Assembly (NCBI RefSeq): GCF_017353185.1
Contig: NZ_JAFMYV010000001.1
Coordinates: 62,001 to 126,000 of the forward strand
Reading direction: 5' to 3'
Source of the DNA: Fibrella rubiginis
Lineage (GTDB): Bacteria > Bacteroidota > Bacteroidia > Cytophagales > Spirosomataceae
DNA: 64,000 nt
Shown: positions 16,869 to 26,090 of the stretch, piece by piece
Position numbering within the stretch: the stretch's first letter is position 1
Layout: each line of letters starts with the position of its first letter
Notes under the pieces: generated by a model
Told to the model about the DNA's origin: nothing
The model's database searches: none
What the model saw: the letters and a program-made list of their open reading frames with translations, nothing else
Made by a program: the position numbers and the translations under genes

Positions 16869-17582
16869 CTAGTTGAATCCGTTGGTTTCCAGACGGTTGG
16901 TGTTGTCAAATACAAAGGAACTGGTACGAAAAAACAGCGACGTACAGGTTCGCATAATGGCCCCGGAGGCATAGCCGTAAAAATCGACCCGCTGCATGCC
17001 GCTCTTGTCGAATCCTTCACGAAACCCGTACCCTTCTGAGTTATCGCAGATGATGACGCCATCCGTTGCGAGCAGGCCAAGGCAGAGCGGAATTAATTCG
17101 GAGCGCCAGAGGCCATCAATAACAATAATGTCGAATTGGTGATGTCCTCTGGCGGCTAGTATACCTTCCACGTCGCTTACGCAAACGGCGGCATTTTCGT
17201 CGCGCACATGATGCAGTTCAACGTTGCCGGGCATCTGCTGCTTGATGTAATCAAACCAGGCCTTGTTCCCTTCAAATGATACCACCTGGCTGGCCTGACC
17301 GCCCCACCAGATAGACGACTGCCCCCCACCAAATTCGAGCACCCGTTTGGTTTTAAAATCTCGCCGGGTGAGCAAGTCAATGCAGGGGAAGGTATACCAG
17401 GGTAACGCCCTGCCCGATTTGTCGAGCGCTTTCATGCTAAAGCTGGACCTGAAATGACCGCTGTGGTGGCTGAACATAATAGGCGTGAGAAACGCCGTAA
17501 TGGTATTTCGAGCCAGGTTGGTAACTGGCCGTGGCAACAGTGCTTTGACCGTTTTGAAACTGCGATGTAGGATAGTCTGCAT
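16869..17582 (-). CDS. SAM-dependent methyltransferase-like protein
   Basis: 237 residues from the ATG at 17582. It holds a Rossmann signature RVLEFGGGQSSIWW, then VSFEGNKAWFDYI, FDIIVIDG and GVIICDNSEGYGF. This resembles methyltransferases and small-molecule transferases found in glycan clusters, with an acidic residue (E in SFEGN) where SAM ribose is held. The N-terminal 60 residues are basic and may include an amphipathic membrane helix. Acceptor unknown. It sits between asnB (31 bp away) and the GT2 gene, all on the same strand. Confidence 0.7.
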   Translation of the reverse strand: MQTILHRSFKTVKALLPRPVTNLARNTITAFLTPIMFSHHSGHFRSSFSMKALDKSGRALPWYTFPCIDLLTRRDFKTKRVLEFGGGQSSIWWGGQASQVVSFEGNKAWFDYIKQQMPGNVELHHVRDENAAVCVSDVEGILAARGHHQFDIIVIDGLWRSELIPLCLGLLATDGVIICDNSEGYGFREGFDKSGMQRVDFYGYASGAIMRTCTSLFFRTSSFVFDNTNRLETNGFN

Positions 17583-17613
17583 GGGGGGAAGTACGGTTGT
17601 TACGGAGGTAGAA

Positions 17614-19473
17614 TTACTGCATATTATTTTGTGAAAGCCAGTCTTCCAGCACAACCAGCAGCCAGATATGATTCCAGGATACGGCTGGGTCGTTGTTCAG
17701 AAAACGTTGCAGGTAAGTCAGCAGCGCGGTTTTATCAAACAGGCCTCGTCCACCAAGGCGCTCGATACGTACAGTGCAGAAATCATGCAAGTCGGTGCGC
17801 ATCCACTGCGCCCAGGGAAAGCTGAAACCCATTTTAGGACGTTTCAGTAGTTCGGTGGGCAATAGAGGCTGTAGCGAATCGACCAGCAGTTGCTTGGGTG
17901 CCTGGGTTATCTTATACCGGTCTGGCACCTGCAGCATGAACTCGATTAGTTCGTAATCCAGCAAGGGCACCCGTAGCTCCAGGGCGTGGGCCATGCTCAT
18001 CTGGTCGGCATCGCGCAGGAGCAACGGTTCGGTGTATGTCAGTAACTCACTGATGGTGAGCTGACTCATGCTCTCAAGCTGAATCGGTGTTTGCCGCTGC
18101 CTGCCTAACAGGGCCGGGTATGGATTGGCCAGCCTGTCGGAGCCGAGTAGTTGCCGGGCTGCCGTGGCTGAGGTCGACTGCCGAAACAGGGGGAACAGGC
18201 CGGTGGGATCCAGTGAACGCAAATCGACCAGGTCGGCCAGCTTTTGCTGGTTTGTACCCGGCGAAAACCGGTTGAGCACCCCGCGCCGGATAGGCTTGGG
18301 CAAGTGCCACAGCCAGTTTAGCTGCCGCAGCCGGGCGTAGCGTTGAAACGTAGAATACCCCGCAAAGACTTCGTCGCCACCCAACCCGCTCAGAGCCACC
18401 GTGATGCCCGCCGCTTTGGTGAGTTTCGACACCATATAGGTGTTGGGTCCGTCGCCGCTGGGCTGGTCCATACTAGCCAGGATCGTGGGTAGTTCGCCCA
18501 GCAGTTGTCCCGCCGACAGAGGCAGTTCGGTATGGCGGGTGTTGAACCGTTTCGCCATCTGGCGGGCATAGGCCGACTCATCGAAGGCCGCTTCCTGAAA
18601 TGTGACCGTAAACGTGTTGACGGGCTGCTCGCTTTGTTCGGCCATCAGCGCTACTACCGCGCTGGAGTCGATCCCGCCCGACAAAAACGCCCCCAGTGGC
18701 ACGTCGCTGATCATGCGTTGCGCCACCGATGCCTGCAACAGATGCCGGACATGTTGCTGCACCGATGCTTCGTTGTCTAGCCGGGCGGGGTCGGTGGGGG
18801 GCGGGGCCATCAGATCCCAGTAGGGCGTTTCGGTCCATTGATAGTTGCTAAACCGCGCCATATGACCTGCCCGTAGTTGCCGCACGCCCGCCACCAGTGT
18901 GTTGGGGGCTGCCACGGTCTGGTACATCAGGTACTGGGGCAGCATGGCCGTATTAAGGCGGCGGGGCACCAGGCCCGTTGCCAGCAACGCCCGCACTTCA
19001 GAGGCGAAGACAAACACGTGTTCGTCGTGGTAGTAGTAGAAGGGTTTTTTGCCCAGCCGGTCGCGGGCGGCAAACAGTTCGTTGGTGTGGCGATCCCAGA
19101 TGGCAAAGGCAAACATGCCGCTGAGGCGGTCCAGGCAAGCCGTGCCCCAGCGTTCATAAGCCGCCAGGATTACTTCGGTGTCTGACTGGGTCTGAAACGC
19201 GTAGCCCGTCAACTGCTGCCGAATAGCCTGATAGTTATAGATCTCGCCGTTGAAGGTAATTACATACCGTCTGTCTGAGCTAAGCAGGGGTTGGTTAGCG
19301 CCGTCGGTGAGGTCAATGATCGACAGCCTGCGGTGCCCCAGGACCACGTTTTCTTCGGCCCAGCACCCACCTGCATCAGGTCCACGGTGGGTGAGCCGAC
19401 GGGTCATTAGCCCAACCAGATTTGGATCAGCAACAGTAGGCTGTCGGGTAATCAGTCCGGCTATTCCACACAT
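17614..19473 (-). CDS. asnB: asparagine synthase (glutamine-hydrolysing)
   Basis: 619 residues. MCGIAGLI exposes the catalytic Cys2 of the class II glutaminase domain (about 1-215; HRGPDAGG, GHRRLSIID, FNGEIYNY). The synthetase domain follows with the PP-loop FLSGGIDSSA and SGLGGDEVFAGY. In polysaccharide clusters such genes often amidate sugar uronates or build amide-bearing residues rather than serving amino acid supply; here that is inference from position. It overlaps the upstream GT4 gene by 13 bp. Confidence 0.92.
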   Translation of the reverse strand: MCGIAGLITRQPTVADPNLVGLMTRRLTHRGPDAGGCWAEENVVLGHRRLSIIDLTDGANQPLLSSDRRYVITFNGEIYNYQAIRQQLTGYAFQTQSDTEVILAAYERWGTACLDRLSGMFAFAIWDRHTNELFAARDRLGKKPFYYYHDEHVFVFASEVRALLATGLVPRRLNTAMLPQYLMYQTVAAPNTLVAGVRQLRAGHMARFSNYQWTETPYWDLMAPPPTDPARLDNEASVQQHVRHLLQASVAQRMISDVPLGAFLSGGIDSSAVVALMAEQSEQPVNTFTVTFQEAAFDESAYARQMAKRFNTRHTELPLSAGQLLGELPTILASMDQPSGDGPNTYMVSKLTKAAGITVALSGLGGDEVFAGYSTFQRYARLRQLNWLWHLPKPIRRGVLNRFSPGTNQQKLADLVDLRSLDPTGLFPLFRQSTSATAARQLLGSDRLANPYPALLGRQRQTPIQLESMSQLTISELLTYTEPLLLRDADQMSMAHALELRVPLLDYELIEFMLQVPDRYKITQAPKQLLVDSLQPLLPTELLKRPKMGFSFPWAQWMRTDLHDFCTVRIERLGGRGLFDKTALLTYLQRFLNNDPAVSWNHIWLLVVLEDWLSQNNMQ

Positions 19474-20615
19474 AAAGGTGTTGTCAACTGGTTGGTGGTT
19501 AGGGCAGTATACGTTGAGAGCCAGCGGTGGCCGTTGGTACGTATATCAAACTGAGCCGTTGCCAGGGCTATGGCCCGTTGGCGATATTGGGCATACTTAC
19601 CGGTAGGTAAAGATAGGCAGGTGTCCAGCGTTGCTGCTAAGGTAGCCGGGTCGTTGGCTACCCAAAAACCGGCTCCTTCGGCTGGGAGAATAGACCAGGG
19701 CGTGCCCAGAGAAGCAACAACAGGTGTTCCCTGCGCCAGCGCTTCTATTACCACGTTGCCGAAATTTTCGCTGTGCGACGGTAACACCAGGGCATGCGCA
19801 TCCGCCAGTATCCGTTGTTTTATTTCGCTCGCTACGGGTGGTTCTATACTAACCCGATGGCCCAGGCCCAGCGCGTCGGCCTGCTGCCGGAGGGTGGCCC
19901 CGTAACCGCTGGCGTCGGTACCCACCAGCCGCAGTTGCCACGGGCCATTCCTGAAAACGGCCGATAGCGCCACGGCTTCCAGCAGCCGGTCAAGGGCTTT
20001 GATGGGATGCAATCGGCCCAGATACAGCAGGTAGGGTGGCAGGGCACCGGGTACGGATGGAGGCAACAGCGGGGGCAATTCGAGGTAGTTGGGTAGCTCA
20101 ACCACCCGCACGTCGGGGCCAAAATGGGTCCTGATCTGACGCATTTCCTCCCGCGAAGTCGCATGAAACGTAATGCGTGAAGCCCAGGGGCGGATACCCT
20201 TCAGCACTAACTGTTTCAGCCAGGGGCGCAGGGCCAGCGCGGCAGGAGCCAACTCGCCCCGTGGTGACCAGACCAGCGGTTTTTGGTGCCGGATGGCCAT
20301 GACCGCCGCGGCCAGCGATAGTGGGTAAAACAGGCTGGTCAGATGCACCAGGTCAACGGTCGGAATAAGCTGCCACGACTGCCAAATGGACCGCCAGGGC
20401 AGGTTGTGGTGGCGCGTCGACACGTAGCGTACCCGCCCGGCCTCGGTGGTAAGCCATTGGTTGCGCAGGGTATTATCAGGCTGATCGGTATCGGTCGATA
20501 GCACCGTCACGTTTACCCCCTGCCGCACCAGTGCCTTCGCCAGCCAGTAGACCGAATTACTCGGCCCACCCGACTGGGCAGGATAGAACGTACCGATGGG
20601 GTAAAAGAGGTGCAT
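19461..20615 (-). CDS. glycosyltransferase family 4
   Basis: 384 residues. GT-B: starts MHLFYPIGTFYPAQSGGPSN, has WSPRGELAPAAL in the middle, donor domain YLLYLGRLHPIKALDRLLEA and the E-x7-E type motif SENFGNVVIEALAQGTPVVAS. It is a retaining transferase, probably for the repeat unit at the inner membrane face. Its 3' end overlaps asnB by 13 bp. Sugar specificity is not visible. Confidence 0.88.
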   Translation of the reverse strand: MHLFYPIGTFYPAQSGGPSNSVYWLAKALVRQGVNVTVLSTDTDQPDNTLRNQWLTTEAGRVRYVSTRHHNLPWRSIWQSWQLIPTVDLVHLTSLFYPLSLAAAVMAIRHQKPLVWSPRGELAPAALALRPWLKQLVLKGIRPWASRITFHATSREEMRQIRTHFGPDVRVVELPNYLELPPLLPPSVPGALPPYLLYLGRLHPIKALDRLLEAVALSAVFRNGPWQLRLVGTDASGYGATLRQQADALGLGHRVSIEPPVASEIKQRILADAHALVLPSHSENFGNVVIEALAQGTPVVASLGTPWSILPAEGAGFWVANDPATLAATLDTCLSLPTGKYAQYRQRAIALATAQFDIRTNGHRWLSTYTALTTNQLTTPLCVE

Positions 20616-20625
20616 AGTCTGGCTG

Positions 20626-21630
20626 TCAGTGGATTATGTCCTGGTAAATAGCCTGGTATTGGGTGACTACCTGTGCAATTGTATACTGCCGGGCGTTTTC
20701 ATAACCCGCTTTGATCAACTGGTTTCGGTAGGTTTCGTCGGTGATGATGCGAACCAGACCCACCCGGATGGCGGCCACTGAATACGGATCGACCAGACAA
20801 GCCACCGGGCCGGCCACCTCCTGCAACGGCAGAATGGCGGAGGTCAGCACGGGACGGCCAACGGCATTGGCTTCAATGATGGGCATGCCGAAACCTTCGT
20901 AGGTAGAGGCAAACGCCACCAGGTCGCAGGCCACGTATTCGGCCAGCATGTCGGCTTCGGAGAGTCGCTCTTTTTGCCTATAATCCAGGCCCGACAGGTC
21001 TAGTTGCTGGCGCTGTTCGGGCGAAAGCTGACCAACAATGACCAGGTGGCAGCAAATACCAGCCAGGGCTTCGACAAGGCGTGACAGGTTCTTGTGGGGC
21101 GCCGTGCCGATGTGCAGAATCGTGGGTTTGCGATCATTAAACACCTTGGGCGACGCGGCGAAACAGGGATTATAGTGGTTGGGTATCACCCTCACTTTGT
21201 CGGCCAGTGCCTTTCCCATGTAGTGTTCCAGCTCCTGCCGCGACTTCTCCGATACCGTGGTAATGTACCGGGCACGGTGCATGGGCAGGTAATAGTAAAG
21301 CAGCCACAGCAGCCTGAATTTGACCGGATTACCCGCCATCCGCTGCCGGGATAGCGACACACAATCGTGGATGGTGAGCAGCGTACAGGCGGGGGGCAGG
21401 GCCAGCATGAGGTAGTGCACGTCGCCGGTAATGTGGTAAACGTCGGCCTGTTGGTTTCCGGCAAAGCGCAGGTTTTTATACAGGCAAGCCAGGCTTAAGG
21501 TCATGCTGGGTGCAAATGCCTCGTCGACCGTATAGCTACGACTTTTTCGCATGGCCACCGCCAATTGGGTAAACAGCCCTTCGATGCTGTAACCCGACTG
21601 CTGCTTGCGAAAAAGGTAGAGGAGTTTCAT
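20626..21630 (-). CDS. glycosyltransferase family 4
   Basis: 334 residues. GT-B with donor site HIGTAPHKNLSRLVEAL and ASTYEGFGMPIIEANAVGRP, which carries the conserved glutamates. The N-terminal acceptor domain is short (YLFRKQQSGYSIEGLF). It ends 10 bp before the next GT4 gene and begins 16 bp after the FkbM methyltransferase gene, so it belongs to one transcript. Confidence 0.87.
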   Translation of the reverse strand: MKLLYLFRKQQSGYSIEGLFTQLAVAMRKSRSYTVDEAFAPSMTLSLACLYKNLRFAGNQQADVYHITGDVHYLMLALPPACTLLTIHDCVSLSRQRMAGNPVKFRLLWLLYYYLPMHRARYITTVSEKSRQELEHYMGKALADKVRVIPNHYNPCFAASPKVFNDRKPTILHIGTAPHKNLSRLVEALAGICCHLVIVGQLSPEQRQQLDLSGLDYRQKERLSEADMLAEYVACDLVAFASTYEGFGMPIIEANAVGRPVLTSAILPLQEVAGPVACLVDPYSVAAIRVGLVRIITDETYRNQLIKAGYENARQYTIAQVVTQYQAIYQDIIH

Positions 21631-21646
21631 AAGGTTAATAGATGCG

Positions 21647-22543
21647 TTACGCAGTTATAATTCGGGCTTCGACCAGCGAACGTTTCGCCATTGGTACGGC
21701 CACGTAGTTATAATCAGGACTGAGTATTTGCACGGGTAGGAGGTTGAAGTTGTCTTCCTCAAAAACCAGGCCTCGCGGTTGGCCCTCACCAAATCTGAAA
21801 AAATTGTATTGATCGAAATAAGGACTGTCAAGCAGGTCAGGTTGCGTGGAACTGCCTGACTCTGACCATTCAAAGAAGACAATGGGCTGAAAACAAATAA
21901 TTGTCTGCGCCAGGCCATTCAGCACATAGCGTTCAAAACCCTCCACGTCGATCTTAATGAAATCGACCCGATCCAGGCTCAGGTTTGGCAGAAAATCGTC
22001 GCCCCGTTTCACATCGACCTGAATAGGCTTCATATTGGCCTCGCGGTCTTTAATGAGCGTACCCATGCCCTGATTGGCCACCGTCGAGCTATAAAATTCC
22101 TGCCGGGCATCGTGCTCGCCGAGGGCATAAGGAAACACGTGCAGGTTCTGGATATTATTGAGTTGCTGCTGCCGGTTGATCCGCTCCACCAGCCACGGCA
22201 CCGGTTCGAACGAATAAACCTGCCCAAATACCGTGCTGGCAAACAGGCTGTGATTGCCCACGTTAGCCCCCACGTCGATGAACACCGACGAGGTAGGCAA
22301 CCGCCGGGCCACGGTTTCCAGCAGCCTGAGTTCCTGCCGCGAATAGGCCCCCTGGTAATAGATGCACCAGTCGATGTAGGAGTTGAAGTTGCCTTCGTAA
22401 CGCAACCCGTAAAAATTGGCCAGAAACGACTCGGAATTAGCCCGATCCGGATTGTGGTAACGGGTTAACAGCCTGTGTTTTATGCCGTGTCGCAGCGCGG
22501 GTTGATGGCCCACCCAGCGAACCAGAGAGCGTAGTAGTTTCAT
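21647..22543 (-). CDS. FkbM family methyltransferase
   Basis: 298 residues. The FkbM core is visible: SVFIDVGANVGNHSLFAS, VYSFEPVPWLVERI, LGEHDARQEF and VDFIKIDVEGFERYVLNGL. Family members O-methylate sugars or similar hydroxyls using SAM; here probably a sugar of the exopolysaccharide. Its ATG at 22543 overlaps the flippase stop (ATGA). Confidence 0.9.
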   Translation of the reverse strand: MKLLRSLVRWVGHQPALRHGIKHRLLTRYHNPDRANSESFLANFYGLRYEGNFNSYIDWCIYYQGAYSRQELRLLETVARRLPTSSVFIDVGANVGNHSLFASTVFGQVYSFEPVPWLVERINRQQQLNNIQNLHVFPYALGEHDARQEFYSSTVANQGMGTLIKDREANMKPIQVDVKRGDDFLPNLSLDRVDFIKIDVEGFERYVLNGLAQTIICFQPIVFFEWSESGSSTQPDLLDSPYFDQYNFFRFGEGQPRGLVFEEDNFNLLPVQILSPDYNYVAVPMAKRSLVEARIITA

Positions 22544-23820
22544 GAGGGAGTTACGGATGTAGCCAGCAAACGCCGGTAGAGGCCCAGCACCAGCGTGAAC
22601 TGAAAAGCCATGCTCAGGGCCATGGCAAAAGCGGCTCCGCTGATGCCGTAGCGCGGTATTAGCAGGAAATTCAGGCCTATGTTGCTGACCGCTGTACTAA
22701 CTGAATAGAACAGGATGTAGGTCGTTTTTTCGTAGGCCAGAAACGATGAGTCGACGAGTTGCGTGCTCGACAAGAACAGAAACGCCACCGCCACCACCGG
22801 AATAAGGCCGAACGACGGCTCGTAGCGGCTGGAGAGGAATAGCGCGCCGATCTGATCCGAGAAAATAAAGAGTAGCACCACCACCCCGCCTCCCATAAGC
22901 CAGAGGAATAGCAAGCTCTTTTTGAGTACCGGCAGGGCTGCGCGGGGCGGCTCACTGGCACGGCGCAGTGCGTAGACACTAACCGTGAGCCGCGTAACCA
23001 GCGGTGCGCCCAGCATGGCTACACGAGCGCCCATGCTGTAGCCCGCCGAGTAGTAACCCACGGCGGCTTCGGTCAGCAGCAGACCCACAATGTATTTGTC
23101 GACGTAGTTGGTCAGCCACGAAAAAATGGCCTGCGTAAACAGGGGCAGGGCATAACGCCGGAGATGGCCCGCCAGTGAGTGAGCTGGTGGCTGAGGAGAC
23201 AACACCGGGGCTACGTGAAAGCGGCGGGTGGCATATACGCTCACCAGCCAAAGCAACCCGTTGAGCAGCACTACACAAACCCAGAGTGCCGGTGTGGTAA
23301 CCGGAAATCCGCTGCTGATGAGCGTCACCAGCAGGATCAGGTTTGCCAGTGGGCTGAGTGCCTGCATGAGCGCCAGTTTTCGGATATGCCCGTAGGCGGT
23401 GAAATAGCCGCTGTTGAGCAGATAGACCCCCTGCAGACAGGTAGACAGCCACATCAGCAGGCCCAGCAGCCACACCTGATGAGCAGCTGCGTACAGTGCC
23501 GTACCCAACAATGCCACCGAATAGACCACCGCCAGCACGATGACGTAGAATCGTTTTGCCCGCGCCGGGGGGTACTGTTGCAACGCCGACATGTACGCCT
23601 GAATCGTGGGCGACACCACAATGCCGTGCAACAGCATGGTGGTGGCCAGCTGAAGGTTATAGGCCCCCAGCACAGCCGGAGTTACAAACAGGGCCGTTAG
23701 TTTACCATAGGCAACGCCTGCCCCCACGCTGATCCCCTGCGACCACCACAGGGCGGCAGTGCGCTGCCAGGTATCAGCAACGAAGTCAGTCAGGCGGTGC
23801 CAGGTAGCAGCGAGGGTCAC
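22540..23820 (-). CDS. Wzx-type polysaccharide flippase (MOP superfamily)
   Basis: 426 residues with about 12 hydrophobic segments, normal for the MOP family. It opens QGISVGAGVAYGKLTALFVTP..., close to the family pattern of a first helix that ends in GxLARxLTP. It would move the lipid-linked repeat unit across the inner membrane, matching the Wzy-like polymerase at 26091 and Wza/Wzc export proteins. Coupled to fkbM downstream by an ATGA overlap. Confidence 0.85.
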   Translation of the reverse strand: MTLAATWHRLTDFVADTWQRTAALWWSQGISVGAGVAYGKLTALFVTPAVLGAYNLQLATTMLLHGIVVSPTIQAYMSALQQYPPARAKRFYVIVLAVVYSVALLGTALYAAAHQVWLLGLLMWLSTCLQGVYLLNSGYFTAYGHIRKLALMQALSPLANLILLVTLISSGFPVTTPALWVCVVLLNGLLWLVSVYATRRFHVAPVLSPQPPAHSLAGHLRRYALPLFTQAIFSWLTNYVDKYIVGLLLTEAAVGYYSAGYSMGARVAMLGAPLVTRLTVSVYALRRASEPPRAALPVLKKSLLFLWLMGGGVVVLLFIFSDQIGALFLSSRYEPSFGLIPVVAVAFLFLSSTQLVDSSFLAYEKTTYILFYSVSTAVSNIGLNFLLIPRYGISGAAFAMALSMAFQFTLVLGLYRRLLATSVTPS

Positions 23821-23832
23821 AGGTGGGGCGGG

Positions 23833-24837
23833 TTACAAAAAACGGGTCAGCAGTTGGGTGGTCCGGTGGGCGTAGGTATGTTGTTGCCGCACCAGGTCAT
23901 AGCCTGCCTGCCGAATGGTGACCATCTCGGCGGGGTGGCTCAGGGCGTAGTCAACGGTGGTGCAGAGGCTGTCGTGGTCGGTGAAGTACAGGATGTGTTC
24001 GTTGGCTTTAAACGTGCCGGCCATTTCGGGGCAGGCACTTGCCAGTTGCAGACCGTGGGCTACTGGAATCTCGAAAAAGCGCATGTTAGCGGCGGGGAAA
24101 CAGGCATCGTCGATGACGTTGAGGTTCAAACGACTCTGGCCAAACATGGCGGCACATTGCCTGCCCAACAGCGGTTTTGGGTGTAAGTGCGACTTCAGCG
24201 TGCGGCTTTGGCTACGCGACCAGCTGGTGCCCCAAATACCCATTTTCAACGCTGGAAAATGGCGAATCAGCGTTGCCAGGGCCTGTTCACGTTCGGGTCG
24301 CCAGGCACCCACAAAGGTGAGGTCATACAAAAACTGGCTGGCGGGTGCTGCATTTTCGTGCAAAGCAGGGTCGGCGGCCAGGGGCACCCACTGCACATTG
24401 GCGAATCCCATGCGCTCGAACAGGGCGACCGAGGCCCGGCAATACGTTGCCACACCGTCGTAGAGCAGGGCAGCGTCGCGCACGTGGGGTTGCAGGCTGG
24501 TGAGCGGGTCGGGCCAAACCAGCACAAACCGGCAGTCATGGACCGATTTCACAAACGCCAGCGTACTAAACAGGATGCGGGCGTTGCCAAAAACCAGCAC
24601 CAGATCGGGCCGCCCCGCCCGAATGCGCAGGGACAGATCCCGGTTTAATTTCTGCCGCCAGGGATCCACAGATATATACTGGTTAACTATTTGCCCCAGC
24701 CGACCAAAGCGCGTAAACTCGCCAAACTGATCAACTACGTCGTAGATAAATACCTCATGACCAGCTGCTTCCATGGCCCGGCGGTACGATTGCTCAAGAG
24801 CAGTGTCGGCGCTGCTACCCACCATGAAGATGTTCAT
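23833..24837 (-). CDS. CgeB-like glycosyltransferase
   Basis: 334 residues. It has features of the CgeB/DUF3880 group: VLVFGNARILF, VLVWPDPLTSL, YCRASVALFERMGF, LTFVGAWRPEREQAL, and the C-terminal RFFEIPVAHGLQLAS...ACPEM motif. These are GT-B enzymes first named in spore crust maturation. It probably adds a sugar in the cluster. Its ATG at 24837 overlaps the stop of the next upstream gene (ATGA). Confidence 0.8.
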   Translation of the reverse strand: MNIFMVGSSADTALEQSYRRAMEAAGHEVFIYDVVDQFGEFTRFGRLGQIVNQYISVDPWRQKLNRDLSLRIRAGRPDLVLVFGNARILFSTLAFVKSVHDCRFVLVWPDPLTSLQPHVRDAALLYDGVATYCRASVALFERMGFANVQWVPLAADPALHENAAPASQFLYDLTFVGAWRPEREQALATLIRHFPALKMGIWGTSWSRSQSRTLKSHLHPKPLLGRQCAAMFGQSRLNLNVIDDACFPAANMRFFEIPVAHGLQLASACPEMAGTFKANEHILYFTDHDSLCTTVDYALSHPAEMVTIRQAGYDLVRQQHTYAHRTTQLLTRFL

Positions 24838-26030
24838 AAGCGCGTAGGGTGCAAAGCTGCCTTTAACGAGTCAACCGTTTTGGCGTAGCCGTATTGATTA
24901 ATCAGCGTCAGTGAGGCCTGCCCCATAGCCTGGCGTTGACATGGCGGCATATCCATCAGCCGGGCCAGCCGGTCGGCCAGTTGACCCACGTCGCCACACG
25001 GGTATGTGTAGCCATTGACGCCTTCCTGAACCAGGTCAGCCACGCAGCCGATGGTGTCGGAGAGGACCACCGGCAAGCCAAAATTCATGGCTTCGTTTGT
25101 CGACAAACCCCATGTTTCGATGGTGGAACACATGGCGTACGCATCAGCGACGGCGTAGTACTGACCAATGACCGATTGATTAACGAAACCCGTCAGCAGT
25201 ACGTGGTCCATATGATGTGCCTGAACAAAGGCCGCCAGTTCGTTGCGTGCGCTGCCTTCACCCACCAGCACCACCGCCACGTTGGGTCGTTGTAGCTGAT
25301 GAACAGCCTTCAGCAAGTCCAGAGGCCGTTTATTGGGTAAATACTTACCACTGAAGACGATAACGAAGTGGTCTGGCGATAGCCCAAACGCTTCGCGTAG
25401 CGCCATCCGTTGCGGTTTCAGCAGCTGGTACTGCTGCTGAAACCGGCTATTATCGACTGAAAACGGGCCGTGAATCAGCTTCTTCTGAGCAACGCCGAAG
25501 AACTGGTAGAACGCCCTGTTTTGCTGCCCGATATAAAGAAAATAGTTGATCATGGGGAACAACCCACGTTCCAGCACCCAGCGCCGTAGCTGAATCCTGT
25601 GTGGCGATTTTTGTTGCTCAACTACGTTCGAGCTATCGGCACGCATACAGACGGTATGGCCAAACAGCCGCCCAAACAAGATGGTCAGCCAGCAGGTGGC
25701 CGATGCCCAGCCGTTGATGATGACTACACCTTTGGGAGCCTGCCAAAGCCAGCGAATTACCGAGAGATTAAACAACCCCCAGAAACCATGAATCGACGGG
25801 CGGGGGGATTGATTCGACAGAAACGCGTGGGTATAACCATCCAGTAGTGGAATATCCCACTGCACGGCTGTGCCAAATTGCCTGTCAACTTCGCCTGATA
25901 AACCATGCCGCGAGCAATACAGCACCGTTACGTCAAAAGCAGTGTCTGCGGCTAACTCACGGTATAGCGGCGCAAAATATTGAATAGGATGCGTGTTAAC
26001 TATTAATAAGTGTATAGCTGTTTTAATCAC
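24834..26030 (-). CDS. glycosyltransferase family 4
   Basis: 398 residues. GT-B fold with HPIQYFAPLYRELA near the start, donor motif VIVFSGKYLPNKRPLDLLKA and IETWGLSTNEAMNFGLPVVLSD. Cytoplasmic, with a possible membrane-associated segment (VVIINGWASATCWLTILFGRLF). First gene after the polymerase, with a 60-bp gap in which I see no clear promoter. Confidence 0.87.
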   Translation of the reverse strand: MIKTAIHLLIVNTHPIQYFAPLYRELAADTAFDVTVLYCSRHGLSGEVDRQFGTAVQWDIPLLDGYTHAFLSNQSPRPSIHGFWGLFNLSVIRWLWQAPKGVVIINGWASATCWLTILFGRLFGHTVCMRADSSNVVEQQKSPHRIQLRRWVLERGLFPMINYFLYIGQQNRAFYQFFGVAQKKLIHGPFSVDNSRFQQQYQLLKPQRMALREAFGLSPDHFVIVFSGKYLPNKRPLDLLKAVHQLQRPNVAVVLVGEGSARNELAAFVQAHHMDHVLLTGFVNQSVIGQYYAVADAYAMCSTIETWGLSTNEAMNFGLPVVLSDTIGCVADLVQEGVNGYTYPCGDVGQLADRLARLMDMPPCQRQAMGQASLTLINQYGYAKTVDSLKAALHPTRL

Positions 26031-26090
26031 AGAATGTATCGTCTTAGATATAGTTCGTGTCTAACCAAGAATTCGTATTTGAAAAGAAGT